A stretch of DNA of 64,000 nucleotides from contig NZ_JAJKBG010000004.1 of NCBI RefSeq assembly GCF_022750635.1, positions 124,001 to 188,000 on the forward strand. Reading direction: 5' to 3'. Numbering within the stretch: the first letter of the stretch is position 1; the number at the start of each line of letters is the position of its first letter. Below, one piece after another: positions 55,560-63,290 of the stretch. Under the pieces are notes generated by a model that did no database searches, was not told the origin of the DNA, and worked only from the letters and a program-made list of their open reading frames with translations. Position numbers and translations under genes: made by a program. This DNA comes from Brevundimonas pishanensis (GTDB lineage: Bacteria > Pseudomonadota > Alphaproteobacteria > Caulobacterales > Caulobacteraceae).

Positions 55560-56822
55560 TTAGCGCTTTGTGACCGGCAGGGTGTCCGCAGGATTGCCGT
55601 CGCCCTTGGGCACTTCGATGCCCAGCAGTCGACCCAACAGAGGCTGAACATCGACGCTGTCCAGATTCTGGAGCTGACGGCCAGCCACCACCCCATGACC
55701 ATGTGCGATGAAGACGGCCTGCATATCGGCCCACTCATTGTCATAGCCATGCGCCCCGCCCGCACGGGTCAACGGTCGGGCCCGTGTCGCAACAACCCAG
55801 TTGTTCTCGGCCAGACAAACAAAGTCGGTCACGCGGCGATGGGTCCCCAGCGCAAAGCGGGCGGGAATCTCGCCCTTGCGCCAGCACTCCATATGCGGGT
55901 GTTTACCCACCAGAGCCCCGGCAACCTCAGCCTCACGACCCTCGGACGCATTGATGAAGCCAACAGGGCCCGAATAAACGACGCTGAACGCATCTGCAGG
56001 TACCAGATCATCGATATAGGACACACGATCCGGCGACACGTCCGCCATGCCGTGATCGGATACGACGATAACAACCGCGTCCTTCTCCATGCCGCGGTCT
56101 TTCAGACCCTGCATCAGCCGGCCAATGCTGGCGTCGGTTGCCTTGACCGCGTCTTCGGCTTCTTGGGAGTTGGGGCCGTGGTGGTGGCCCATGGTGTCGA
56201 CCAGATCGAAATACAGGGTGGTCAGACGCGGACGCTGGCCCTCGGGCAGATCCAGCCACGACAGCAGGCGGTCAACGCGCACATCGCCCGGCATCGACTG
56301 CTCGAACACAGCCCAGTGCGTAGGACGCACACCGCGGACATCAGCTTCGGATCCCGGCCAGAACATGGTGCCGGTCACAACGCCCTGCTTTTCCGCCGTC
56401 ACCCAGATCGGCTCGCCGTCATCCCACCAGCGGCGATCCGTGACCGCAGCGCGATTGCCCAGAGAGAACGATCCCAGCTCCGCATCGCGCATATTGTTGC
56501 CGACGATGCCGTGATGATCGGGGTGCAGGCCCGTGACCAAGGTGTAGTGGTTGGGGAAGGTAATCGTGGGGAAGGACGGCTTCATCGCGCCTGAAGCCCC
56601 CTCTGCCGCAAGTTGCGACAGGTTTGGCGTAATACCGCGGTTCAGGTATTCTGGGCGGAAACCATCGATGGACACCAGAATAACCGTGCGCGGCAGCTCT
56701 GCCTTGGCCTCGGCGGCGACCGGAGCCGACATTTCCGGCGTGGTGGCGCAGCCGCTCATCAGCAGGCCCAGGCCGATAGCCGACCCCAGTAACAGGTTAC
56801 GCAACGACAGGGGGTTGGCCAT
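55560..56822 (-). CDS. Nucleotide pyrophosphatase/phosphodiesterase-type hydrolase (lipoprotein)
   Basis: The 420-residue protein belongs to the alkaline phosphatase superfamily, NPP/ENPP branch. It has SIDGFRPEYL (metal Asp), the catalytic Thr in FPTITFPNHYTLVTG, GHHHGP and SDHGMAD. A lipoprotein signal (LLMSGC) anchors it in the envelope facing the periplasm. Likely substrates are nucleotide or sugar phosphodiesters. ATG 56822 has GGAG 8 bases upstream; GTG 56831 and ATG 56828 overlap that site. Divergent from the ABC transporter genes. Confidence 0.88.
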   Translation of the reverse strand: MANPLSLRNLLLGSAIGLGLLMSGCATTPEMSAPVAAEAKAELPRTVILVSIDGFRPEYLNRGITPNLSQLAAEGASGAMKPSFPTITFPNHYTLVTGLHPDHHGIVGNNMRDAELGSFSLGNRAAVTDRRWWDDGEPIWVTAEKQGVVTGTMFWPGSEADVRGVRPTHWAVFEQSMPGDVRVDRLLSWLDLPEGQRPRLTTLYFDLVDTMGHHHGPNSQEAEDAVKATDASIGRLMQGLKDRGMEKDAVVIVVSDHGMADVSPDRVSYIDDLVPADAFSVVYSGPVGFINASEGREAEVAGALVGKHPHMECWRKGEIPARFALGTHRRVTDFVCLAENNWVVATRARPLTRAGGAHGYDNEWADMQAVFIAHGHGVVAGRQLQNLDSVDVQPLLGRLLGIEVPKGDGNPADTLPVTKR

Positions 56823-56865
56823 ACACATCACTCCGGCGACTCAAAAATAACCGGGTCACACTGCT

Positions 56866-56886
56866 AAGCTGTTTGTGTCACAGCTT
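56866..56886. promoter_or_regulatory. Inverted repeat AAGCTGT-N7-ACAGCTT
   Basis: Perfect seven-base arms with a 7-base spacer in the 125-base gap between the divergent NPP-type and ABC transporter genes. It is operator-like and could control one or both. Confidence 0.45.
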
Positions 56887-56947
56887 GAAGACAGCGTTGA
56901 AGATGAATCGACTTGCCGCAACCGCGAAGTGACGTCAGTGTCCGGTT

Positions 56948-57862
56948 ATGAACGCTGTTATTTCAATCGAGCGACTCACCAAGTCCTTTGGCGACGTCCG
57001 CGCGCTGGACGGGCTGTCCCTCGAAATCCCGCAAGGCGGTGTTTACGGCATTCTGGGGCCGAATGGCGCTGGCAAATCGACACTGTTCCGCATCCTTCTG
57101 GGGCTCATACAACCGACAAGCGGTCACGCTCAGGTCATGGGTTATCCCCTCGCCCACACCGAGACCCTGCGCCGCATTGGCTCGATGATCGAAACGCCGC
57201 GCTACCCCGCCTATCTGACCGCGCGGGACAGCCTCCAATGGTTGGCGGCCGCCCACGGCCAGGCGACACAGATCGACGTCGACCACTGGCTGGAACGCGT
57301 AGGTCTTAAGGACGCTGCTGACCGGAAAGTGCGCGGCTTTTCGGTAGGCATGATGCAGCGTTTGGGCTTAGCCGCCTCGCTTATGACAAGGCCCGATCTG
57401 GTCATTCTCGACGAGCCCACAAGCGGCATGGACCCGCCCGGAATTCACGAGATGCGTTCCCTGATCCGTGATCTGGCCGAAAACGACGGCGTTACGGTTA
57501 TCTTGGCCAGCCATCAGTTGCTGGAAGTCCAACGTATCTGCGACCGCGTCGCCATTTTAAACCGCGGTCGTCTCGCCGCCGAGGGCAAGGTCAGCGATCT
57601 GACCGAAGCCACCGAATACCTGCATCTGGAAGCCACCCCGCTGGCGAAGGTGAAGGAGATCATCGGCGATGCCGCCGAGATCGTCGGCGATGCCATCCTG
57701 GTCAACATCCGCCGCGAAGATACCGCAGGCCTGATCCGCCATCTGGTTCAACAGGATGTCGACGTGATGGAGGCGCGCTGGGTGGGTGGCGATCTGGAAG
57801 CTGTGTTCATGTCCGAGACCCTCGGTGTCCCCGAGGCAGAGGTGAGCGCCCATGTTGATTGA
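56948..57862 (+). CDS. ABC transporter ATP-binding protein
   Basis: The 304-residue ATPase has Walker A GPNGAGKSTLF (37-47), the Q-loop region IGSMIETPRYP, a degenerate signature FSVGMMQRL in place of LSGGQ, Walker B LVILDEPTSGMDP and H-loop ILASHQLLE. The degenerate signature and C-terminal extension are typical of the BcrA/NodI-like export family. It is coupled to the permease gene by an 11-base overlap. Substrate unknown. Confidence 0.92.
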   Translation: MNAVISIERLTKSFGDVRALDGLSLEIPQGGVYGILGPNGAGKSTLFRILLGLIQPTSGHAQVMGYPLAHTETLRRIGSMIETPRYPAYLTARDSLQWLAAAHGQATQIDVDHWLERVGLKDAADRKVRGFSVGMMQRLGLAASLMTRPDLVILDEPTSGMDPPGIHEMRSLIRDLAENDGVTVILASHQLLEVQRICDRVAILNRGRLAAEGKVSDLTEATEYLHLEATPLAKVKEIIGDAAEIVGDAILVNIRREDTAGLIRHLVQQDVDVMEARWVGGDLEAVFMSETLGVPEAEVSAHVD

Positions 57863-58700
57863 TGCCATCCGAGCAGAACTCTTCCGGTTTTCGCGCAACG
57901 GCACCGTGTGGCTGTGGTCCTTGCTGGTCATCCCGTTAGGCTCGGCCATCGTGGGCATTTTCGCCCGCCAGTTTTTGATGACGTCGCTCCAGAAAGCCGC
58001 CGCATCCTCGCCGGCCAGTCTGGTTATTCCCAAAGCCGCGATGAACCTCGGTGACGTCATCACCGACCAGACCGCACAACTGGCAGGCATCAACCTGCTG
58101 GCATTCTTCCTGATTGCGGCGGCCACGATCTCGGCCTCGGACTATCGCTGGGAAAGCTGGCGGCTTATCCGCCCGCGCAATAGCCGGCGCAATCTCATAC
58201 TGGGTAAGGGCATCGCCATTGCTGTGATTGCCCTCGTACCGCTGTCGCTGCATCTCGTATGCGAGACGTTCGGGCGCATCATCAGCGCCAGTCTGGAGAA
58301 CCGGTCCATCGTTATCGGCTTCGAAACAAAACAGGCTGGTGCGACGGTGCTCATGTTCGTTGTGGCGTGGCTACGGACACTACAGGTCGCAGCGCTCGCG
58401 CTTTTGGCCGGTGTCGCCACCCGATCGATCTTCGGTGGCTATGTGGTGCCTATGGCTGTTTCGGCAGGCACCTTCCTGTTGGCCGGCATGCTTTCCGGCT
58501 TCGGGTGGGATGCCAACCAGTGGCGCACTCTTCTACTGTTCCCTGCTAAGGCGCACGATGTCCTTCAGTCGGCGCTAGCAGGTGGCCCCATCCCTGCCGC
58601 AACCAATGTGAAGGCGATTATCGGCCTTATGTTCTGGTTGGCTGCCCCAACGGCCCTCGCCGTCTGGCTTTTTGAGCGTCAGGACCTGTCGAAGGAATAG
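57852..58700 (+). CDS. ABC transporter permease (ABC-2 type)
   Basis: The 282-residue membrane protein has about six hydrophobic segments (for example TVWLWSLLVIPLGSAIVGIF, LAGINLLAFFLIAAATISAS, MAVSAGTFLLAGMLSGFGW and AIIGLMFWLAAPTALAVWLF). This is the permease half of a dimeric exporter of the BcrB/ABC-2 group. Its start lies inside the ATPase gene. Exported compound unknown; such pairs often handle lipids, peptides or antibiotics. Confidence 0.87.
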   Translation: MLIDAIRAELFRFSRNGTVWLWSLLVIPLGSAIVGIFARQFLMTSLQKAAASSPASLVIPKAAMNLGDVITDQTAQLAGINLLAFFLIAAATISASDYRWESWRLIRPRNSRRNLILGKGIAIAVIALVPLSLHLVCETFGRIISASLENRSIVIGFETKQAGATVLMFVVAWLRTLQVAALALLAGVATRSIFGGYVVPMAVSAGTFLLAGMLSGFGWDANQWRTLLLFPAKAHDVLQSALAGGPIPAATNVKAIIGLMFWLAAPTALAVWLFERQDLSKE

Positions 58701-58706
58701 GCGGCT

Positions 58707-59183
58707 TCAGGCCAGCCGCTTTTCCATGAAAATGTCTGCCCGCGCATAAGGCGTGTCCCGCGCGGGCAGATATTCAAAGCCCCAGCTTTCATAGAGGCGT
58801 AGCGCCGGAGCCAATGACGAGTTGGTTTCAAGATATAGCCGATGCGCCCCCAATTCGCGCGCCTTCGCTTCGCATGCCTGCATGAGCTGTTTGGATAGCC
58901 CTGCCCCGCGCGCTGCAGGCGAGACGGTCATCTTGGCCAGTTCAAAGCCACCGTCGTCCATTTTCTGGATAGCGCAACATCCCACACAGGTGCCATCAGC
59001 GCCTTCAATCATGAAGATGTGGCCGCCCGGCTCGAGGATACTTGCCTGCGGATTGCCCAGCACCAGCTGGTCTTTGGCTTCGATGATAAAACCGCCCTCG
59101 AGGATCCACGCCTCGTTGAGTGCTCGCCACGCTTGGGCATGCTGGGGACGATACGGAACAACGCGATACAAAAGCTCGACCAT
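58707..59183 (-). CDS. GNAT family N-acetyltransferase
   Basis: The 158-residue protein has the acetyl-CoA pyrophosphate loop in VSPAARGAGLSKQLMQ (the R/Q-x-x-G-x-G/A motif), a preceding FELAKMTVS beta strand and the C-terminal YESWGFEYLP. It is a single-gene unit converging with the ABC permease. The substrate is unknown; amino-acid or small-amine acetylation are typical. Confidence 0.88.
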   Translation of the reverse strand: MVELLYRVVPYRPQHAQAWRALNEAWILEGGFIIEAKDQLVLGNPQASILEPGGHIFMIEGADGTCVGCCAIQKMDDGGFELAKMTVSPAARGAGLSKQLMQACEAKARELGAHRLYLETNSSLAPALRLYESWGFEYLPARDTPYARADIFMEKRLA

Positions 59184-59240
59184 ATTCGCTCTATCCCGCG
59201 CATGTGGTCACAACGCAAGCCGCCGAACCTGCACAATGAC

Positions 59241-59276
59241 AAAAGGGCGGCCCGCCATACAGCGAACCGCCCTTTT
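59241..59276 (-). terminator. Terminator after rplQ
   Basis: Ten-base-pair hairpin (aaaagggcgg/ccgccctttt) with T runs on both strands, 27 bases downstream of the rplQ stop. It shares a long loop and stem sequence with the terminator at 55508. Confidence 0.8.
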
Positions 59277-59302
59277 CGATCACTTGGATCAGGAAACGAA
59301 GA

Positions 59303-59719
59303 TTAAGCTTCGTCGCCTTCGATCATGACAACCGGACCGGAGTCCTTGCCCTTGGCCGAGACATCGCGGTCGACGAACTCGATGACTGCCATTGCGGCGT
59401 TGTCGCCGTGACGGAAGCCAGCCTTCATGATGCGGATGTAGCCACCTTGGCGGTCTGCGTATCGAGCAGCCAGGGTGTCGAACAGCTTGCCGACTTGCGG
59501 CACATCACGAACGGCGCTGATGGCCTGACGACGAGCGTGCAGGTCGCCGCGCTTGGCGAGGGTGACCAGCTTCTCGACGAAGGGACGCAGTTCCTTCGCC
59601 TTCGGCAGGGTGGTGGTGATCTGCTCGTGCTTGATCAGCGAGGCAGCCATGTTGGCGAACATGGCCTGGCGGTGGCTGACCGTGCGGCCGAGCTTACGAT
59701 AGGCGGCGCCGTGGCGCAT
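59303..59719 (-). CDS. rplQ: 50S ribosomal protein L17
   Basis: The 138-residue protein begins [20 protein letters not shown], the invariant L17 head, followed by [22 protein letters not shown]. It sits near the polypeptide exit side of the 50S subunit. It is the last gene of the rpsM-rpsK-rpoA-rplQ operon, ended by a strong terminator. Confidence 0.97.
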   Translation of the reverse strand: MRHGAAYRKLGRTVSHRQAMFANMAASLIKHEQITTTLPKAKELRPFVEKLVTLAKRGDLHARRQAISAVRDVPQVGKLFDTLAARYADRQGGYIRIMKAGFRHGDNAAMAVIEFVDRDVSAKGKDSGPVVMIEGDEA

Positions 59720-59840
59720 CGGGGTCTCTCCTACTCAACCCTGGTTTCCTGCCCGAACTCTGTGTGGGCGAGGACCTAGGGCCTCTCATTCTAACCGCCC
59801 CAACCAATCCAACTTAAGGACCTGGGCGGAGGGTTGATGA

Positions 59841-60860
59841 TCAGATCTGGTCGTCGAACTTCTTGGCCAGGTCTTCGATATTTTCCGGCGGCCAGTTCGG
59901 TACGTCCATACCGAGGCTGAGGCCCATGGTCGCCAGCACTTCTTTGATCTCGTTCAGCGACTTGCGGCCGAAGTTCGGGGTGCGAAGCATTTCGCCCTCG
60001 GTCTTCTGTATCAGGTCGCCGATGTAGACGATGTTGTCGTTCTTCAGGCAGTTTGCCGAGCGGACCGACAGTTCCAGTTCGTCCACCTTCTTCAGCAGAG
60101 CCGGGTTGAACGGCAGGTCGGGCTTACCGTCCGACTGCTCGACAGCCTTGGTCGGCTCTTCGAAGGTGATGAAGATCTGCAGTTGGTCTTGCAGGATTCG
60201 AGCAGCGAAAGCTGCTGCGTCAACCGGCGAAACCGCACCGTTCGTCTCGATCTCGAGGATCAGCTTATCGTAGTCCAGCGACTGACCTTGGCGGGTCGGC
60301 TCAACGCGATAGGCAACGCGCTTGACCGGCGAGTAGAGCGCGTCAACCGCGATCAGGCCGATAGGAGCGTCTTCCGGACGGTTGAACTCGGCTGCGACAT
60401 AGCCCTTACCGTTCTGAACGGTCAGTTCCATGCGGATCGAAGCACCGTCGTCCAGCGTGCAGATAACGTGATCCGGGTTAAGGACCTCGATGTCTGCCGG
60501 GACGTCGATCTGACCAGCCGTCACAACACCAGGACCGGTGGCGCGCAGGGTCATACGCTTCGGACCTTCCGCATGCATGCGGAGAGCCAGTTGCTTGATA
60601 TTCAGGACGATGTCGACAACGTCCTCACGCACGCCTTCCAGCGAGGAGAACTCGTGGACAACGCCGTCGATTTGGATGGCGGTGACTGCTGCGCCTTGAA
60701 GCGAAGACAGCAGAACGCGGCGAAGCGCGTTGCCGAGCGTCACACCGAAGCCACGCTCGAGGGGTTCGGCGACCAGACGCGCTTTGCGCTGCGGGTCAGA
60801 GCCGGCCTCGACCTGGGGCTTCTCGGGACGGATCAGCTCTTGCCAGTTTCTTTCGATCAT
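59841..60860 (-). CDS. rpoA: RNA polymerase alpha subunit
   Basis: The 339-residue subunit has the N-terminal dimerisation domain (about 1-235, [20 protein letters not shown]) and the C-terminal DNA-binding domain ([35 protein letters not shown]). I chose ATG 60860 (MIERNWQEL), preceded by GAGGG, rather than an ATG 11 codons upstream. The final residues are slightly acidic, as usual. Operon position after rpsK is canonical. Confidence 0.97.
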   Translation of the reverse strand: MIERNWQELIRPEKPQVEAGSDPQRKARLVAEPLERGFGVTLGNALRRVLLSSLQGAAVTAIQIDGVVHEFSSLEGVREDVVDIVLNIKQLALRMHAEGPKRMTLRATGPGVVTAGQIDVPADIEVLNPDHVICTLDDGASIRMELTVQNGKGYVAAEFNRPEDAPIGLIAVDALYSPVKRVAYRVEPTRQGQSLDYDKLILEIETNGAVSPVDAAAFAARILQDQLQIFITFEEPTKAVEQSDGKPDLPFNPALLKKVDELELSVRSANCLKNDNIVYIGDLIQKTEGEMLRTPNFGRKSLNEIKEVLATMGLSLGMDVPNWPPENIEDLAKKFDDQI

Positions 60861-60944
60861 TAGTGTCCCTCGAACGGGTTTCGCTGACCCCACCTGTGTG
60901 CACTCAGGCTAGTAGGGGCCAGCAAGAAAAGAGTCAGGCGGCGA

Positions 60945-61334
60945 TTAAACGCGACGACGCTTGGGCGGACGGCAGCCGTTGTGCGGCATCGGGGTCACAT
61001 CACGGATGGTCGTGATGGTCATGCCAACAGCTTGCAGTGCGCGCAGCGCCGACTCACGGCCCGAACCCGGACCAGAGACGTTGACTTCGAGGGTCTTGAC
61101 GCCGTGTTCAGCAGCCTTCTTGCCAGCATCCTCGGCAGCCATCTGGGCGGCATACGGGGTCGACTTACGCGAACCCTTGAAGCCCATGTGACCAGCCGAC
61201 GACCACGAGATCGCGTTGCCTTGGGCATCGGTGATCGTGATCATGGTGTTGTTGAAAGAGGCATTCACGTGGGCAACGCCCGAGGTGATGTTCTTACGTT
61301 CGCGGCGCTTAACGCGACCCGGTTCCTTAGCCAT
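60945..61334 (-). CDS. rpsK: 30S ribosomal protein S11
   Basis: The 129-residue protein is S11: [34 protein letters not shown] and the C-terminal [16 protein letters not shown]. It lies 16 bases after rpsM in the alpha operon. Confidence 0.97.
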   Translation of the reverse strand: MAKEPGRVKRRERKNITSGVAHVNASFNNTMITITDAQGNAISWSSAGHMGFKGSRKSTPYAAQMAAEDAGKKAAEHGVKTLEVNVSGPGSGRESALRALQAVGMTITTIRDVTPMPHNGCRPPKRRRV

Positions 61335-61350
61335 AGCTTAGGCCTCTCTC

Positions 61351-61719
61351 TTACTTCTTCTTGCCGGCGATCGGCTTGGCCGGACCCTTGCGGGTACGTG
61401 CGTTCGTGTGCGTGCGCTGACCGCGGACCGGCAGGCCCTTACGGTGACGCAGGCCGCGATAGCAGGCCAGATCCATCAGACGCTTGATGCTCATCGAGGT
61501 TTCGCGACGCAGGTCGCCCTCGACAGTGTAATCACGGTCGATGGTTTCACGGATTTGCAGGACTTCGGCATCGGAAAGTTGATTCACGCGACGAGCCGGC
61601 TCAATGCCAACCTTTGCAGTGATTTCCTTGGCGGTGTGCGCGCCAATGCCGTGAATGTACTGAAGCGCGATTTCAACGCGCTTGTTGGTCGGAATGTTGA
61701 CGCCAGCGATACGGGCCAC
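61351..61719 (-). CDS. rpsM: 30S ribosomal protein S13
   Basis: The 122-residue protein is S13: [20 protein letters not shown], then [19 protein letters not shown] (helix-two-turn-helix) and the basic tail [19 protein letters not shown]. It is the first gene of a separate alpha-operon transcript driven by the promoter at 61807-61834 and preceded by a leader hairpin. Confidence 0.97.
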   Translation of the reverse strand: MARIAGVNIPTNKRVEIALQYIHGIGAHTAKEITAKVGIEPARRVNQLSDAEVLQIRETIDRDYTVEGDLRRETSMSIKRLMDLACYRGLRHRKGLPVRGQRTHTNARTRKGPAKPIAGKKK

Positions 61720-61755
61720 GAAATTCTCCAGGTACGCGTTAGTCAGACGCAGAAA

Positions 61756-61782
61756 ACGTTCCGGTTAACAAACCTGGAACGT
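61756..61782 (-). promoter_or_regulatory. Leader hairpin ahead of rpsM
   Basis: ACGTTCC-A-GGTT-TGTT-AACC-GGAACGT on the minus strand forms an 11-base-pair hairpin with a 4-base loop and a bulged A, followed by TTTTC. It lies between the predicted rpsM transcription start (about 61800) and the rpsM ATG (61719), so it is an attenuator or protein-binding candidate. Confidence 0.6.
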
Positions 61783-61806
61783 GTGCGCCCTTCGCGGAAG
61801 ACCGCC

Positions 61807-61834
61807 CTTATACATGGGATTCCTTTTCCGTCAA
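61807..61834 (-). promoter_or_regulatory. Strong housekeeping promoter of rpsM operon
   Basis: Minus strand: TTGACG (61834-61829), 16-base spacer, TATAAG (61812-61807), a close sigma-70 match downstream of the tonB-like stop. It would make the rpsM-rpoA group independent of the secY-adk transcript. Confidence 0.75.
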
Positions 61835-61872
61835 CGCTTGCTGGCGGGAAAGAGAGATTAACAGAAAGTTTC

Positions 61873-62610
61873 CTAAGGCCATTCAACCCCGACGCGGATT
61901 TCTGCCCCGTCGATGGGACGGCCATCACGGACCGCTGGACGAAAGCGGAAATATTGCGCGGCCGCAAGTGCTGCCTGACCGAATCCCATCCCCTGTGGGG
62001 CCTCGCTGGCGACACGGCAACGGTTGAGTCGGCCATCCGCGCCCAGACGGCAATCCAGCTGGACCGATCCGCCCTGCCGCCTGCGAAACGCTTCGCGGGG
62101 GTGAAGCGCGCGCAACTCGGACTGCAGCGGCCCACGCACGAACCGGGGACCCGAGCCTGCTCCGTCGCCAGATCCACTGCCCTGACCGCGTCCGGTGCCG
62201 GTTCCCTCTCCGCCCTGTCCCATTCCCGGCGTAGGCGTCGCTTCGTCTGCCACGCCGATCACGAGGGGTGGATTAGGAGTTGGCGCGGGCGGAGCCGTTA
62301 CCTCGGGAGGCGGGGGATTGGGGCGCGGGGTCGGCACCCTTACCGCCGACGTCGAGGCAGGAGCCCCTCCCCCTTCGCTGTCGCTCGATGGTTGAGGCGG
62401 CGGAGGTGGCGGAGGCGGCGGTGTTACGACGGGCCGAACGAGGTCGACCAAAATGGCAGGTGACGCGACCATGGGCGGGCTGTCCGCCGTCCAGCGTCCC
62501 AGCAGCAATCCGGCACTGGCGTGCAGACAGAATACGAGCGTGATGACACCCACGCGCGTCCACTGTTTTCGCGAGCGCGGCCGGTTAGGGGGCTGGTCCA
62601 GAGGCGACAT
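61873..62610 (-). CDS. TonB-like energy transducer inserted between adk and rpsM
   Basis: The 245-residue protein has a short basic head, one membrane segment (VGVITLVFCLHASAGLLLG, about 20-38), a poly-Pro run of nine prolines and Gly/Ser-rich spacer, and a C-terminal TonB-like domain (REAFRRRQGGSVQLDCRL to DGRPIDGAEIRVGVEWP). A Cys pair (LDCRL and NRCRV) matches the other TonB-like protein in the window. There is no exbBD neighbour. Its position within the ribosomal gene cluster is unusual; a hairpin with T run precedes it. Confidence 0.82.
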   Translation of the reverse strand: MSPLDQPPNRPRSRKQWTRVGVITLVFCLHASAGLLLGRWTADSPPMVASPAILVDLVRPVVTPPPPPPPPPQPSSDSEGGGAPASTSAVRVPTPRPNPPPPEVTAPPAPTPNPPLVIGVADEATPTPGMGQGGEGTGTGRGQGSGSGDGAGSGPRFVRGPLQSELRALHPREAFRRRQGGSVQLDCRLGADGRLNRCRVASEAPQGMGFGQAALAAAQYFRFRPAVRDGRPIDGAEIRVGVEWP

Positions 62611-62624
62611 CCTTCATCAACGCA

Positions 62625-62660
62625 CGAGCCAAAGAAAAAGAGCCGATGCCGGAGCATCGA
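62625..62660 (-). terminator. Possible terminator between adk and tonB-like gene
   Basis: Minus strand: CGATGC-TCCG-GCATCG hairpin (62659-62644) followed within 4 bases by TTTTTC, 43 bases after the adk stop. The six-base-pair stem is short, so termination may be partial. Confidence 0.5.
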
Positions 62661-62702
62661 CCCTTAATCTGGATGAGCGAGCCTGAAGGCTAGCTGAACG
62701 TC

Positions 62703-63263
62703 TTAGGCGAGCGCTGCGTCGATAGCCGCGGCTACCGTCGCAATGTCACCCATGCCGTCCACTTCCGTCAGCTTGCCCTGCGCTTCGTAATAAGGAAGCA
62801 GCGGAGCGGTGTTGGCGTTGTAGACCGCCAGACGATCCTTGAAGGTTTCAGGATTGTCGTCGGCGCGACCCTGTTCCTCGAAACGCTTGGTGATGCGTTC
62901 GGTAAGGGCAGCGTCGTCCACCTTGAGACGAACCACGGCGTCAATCTGGCTACCACGCTTGGCCAGCATGGCGTCCAAAGCTTCGGCCTGGGCCACCGTG
63001 CGCGGGAAGCCATCAAAGATGGCACCGCCGGCAGCTTCGGCTTCCGGAAGACGGGCTTCGATCAGGGCGATGACGATCTCGTCGGTGACGAGGTCACCAC
63101 GCGCCAGCACGTCCTTGACCTTGAGGCCCAGCTCCGAGCCCGATGCGATGGCTGCACGCAGCATATCGCCGGTCGAGAGCTGTACCATGCCGTGGGTCTC
63201 TACGAGGCGCTTGGCCTGAGTACCCTTACCGGCTGCCGGCGGTCCGAACAGGATCAGATTCAT
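62703..63263 (-). CDS. adk: Adenylate kinase
   Basis: The 186-residue enzyme interconverts ATP + AMP and 2 ADP. The P-loop is GPPAAGKGTQAKRL, the AMP-binding block STGDMLRAAI, and the core DGFPRTVAQAEALD is intact. It is the short form that lacks the extended lid domain. It lies 27 bases after secY, the usual order. Confidence 0.96.
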   Translation of the reverse strand: MNLILFGPPAAGKGTQAKRLVETHGMVQLSTGDMLRAAIASGSELGLKVKDVLARGDLVTDEIVIALIEARLPEAEAAGGAIFDGFPRTVAQAEALDAMLAKRGSQIDAVVRLKVDDAALTERITKRFEEQGRADDNPETFKDRLAVYNANTAPLLPYYEAQGKLTEVDGMGDIATVAAAIDAALA

Positions 63264-63290
63264 TGTCAGATTATCCCCAGCACCCGAATC

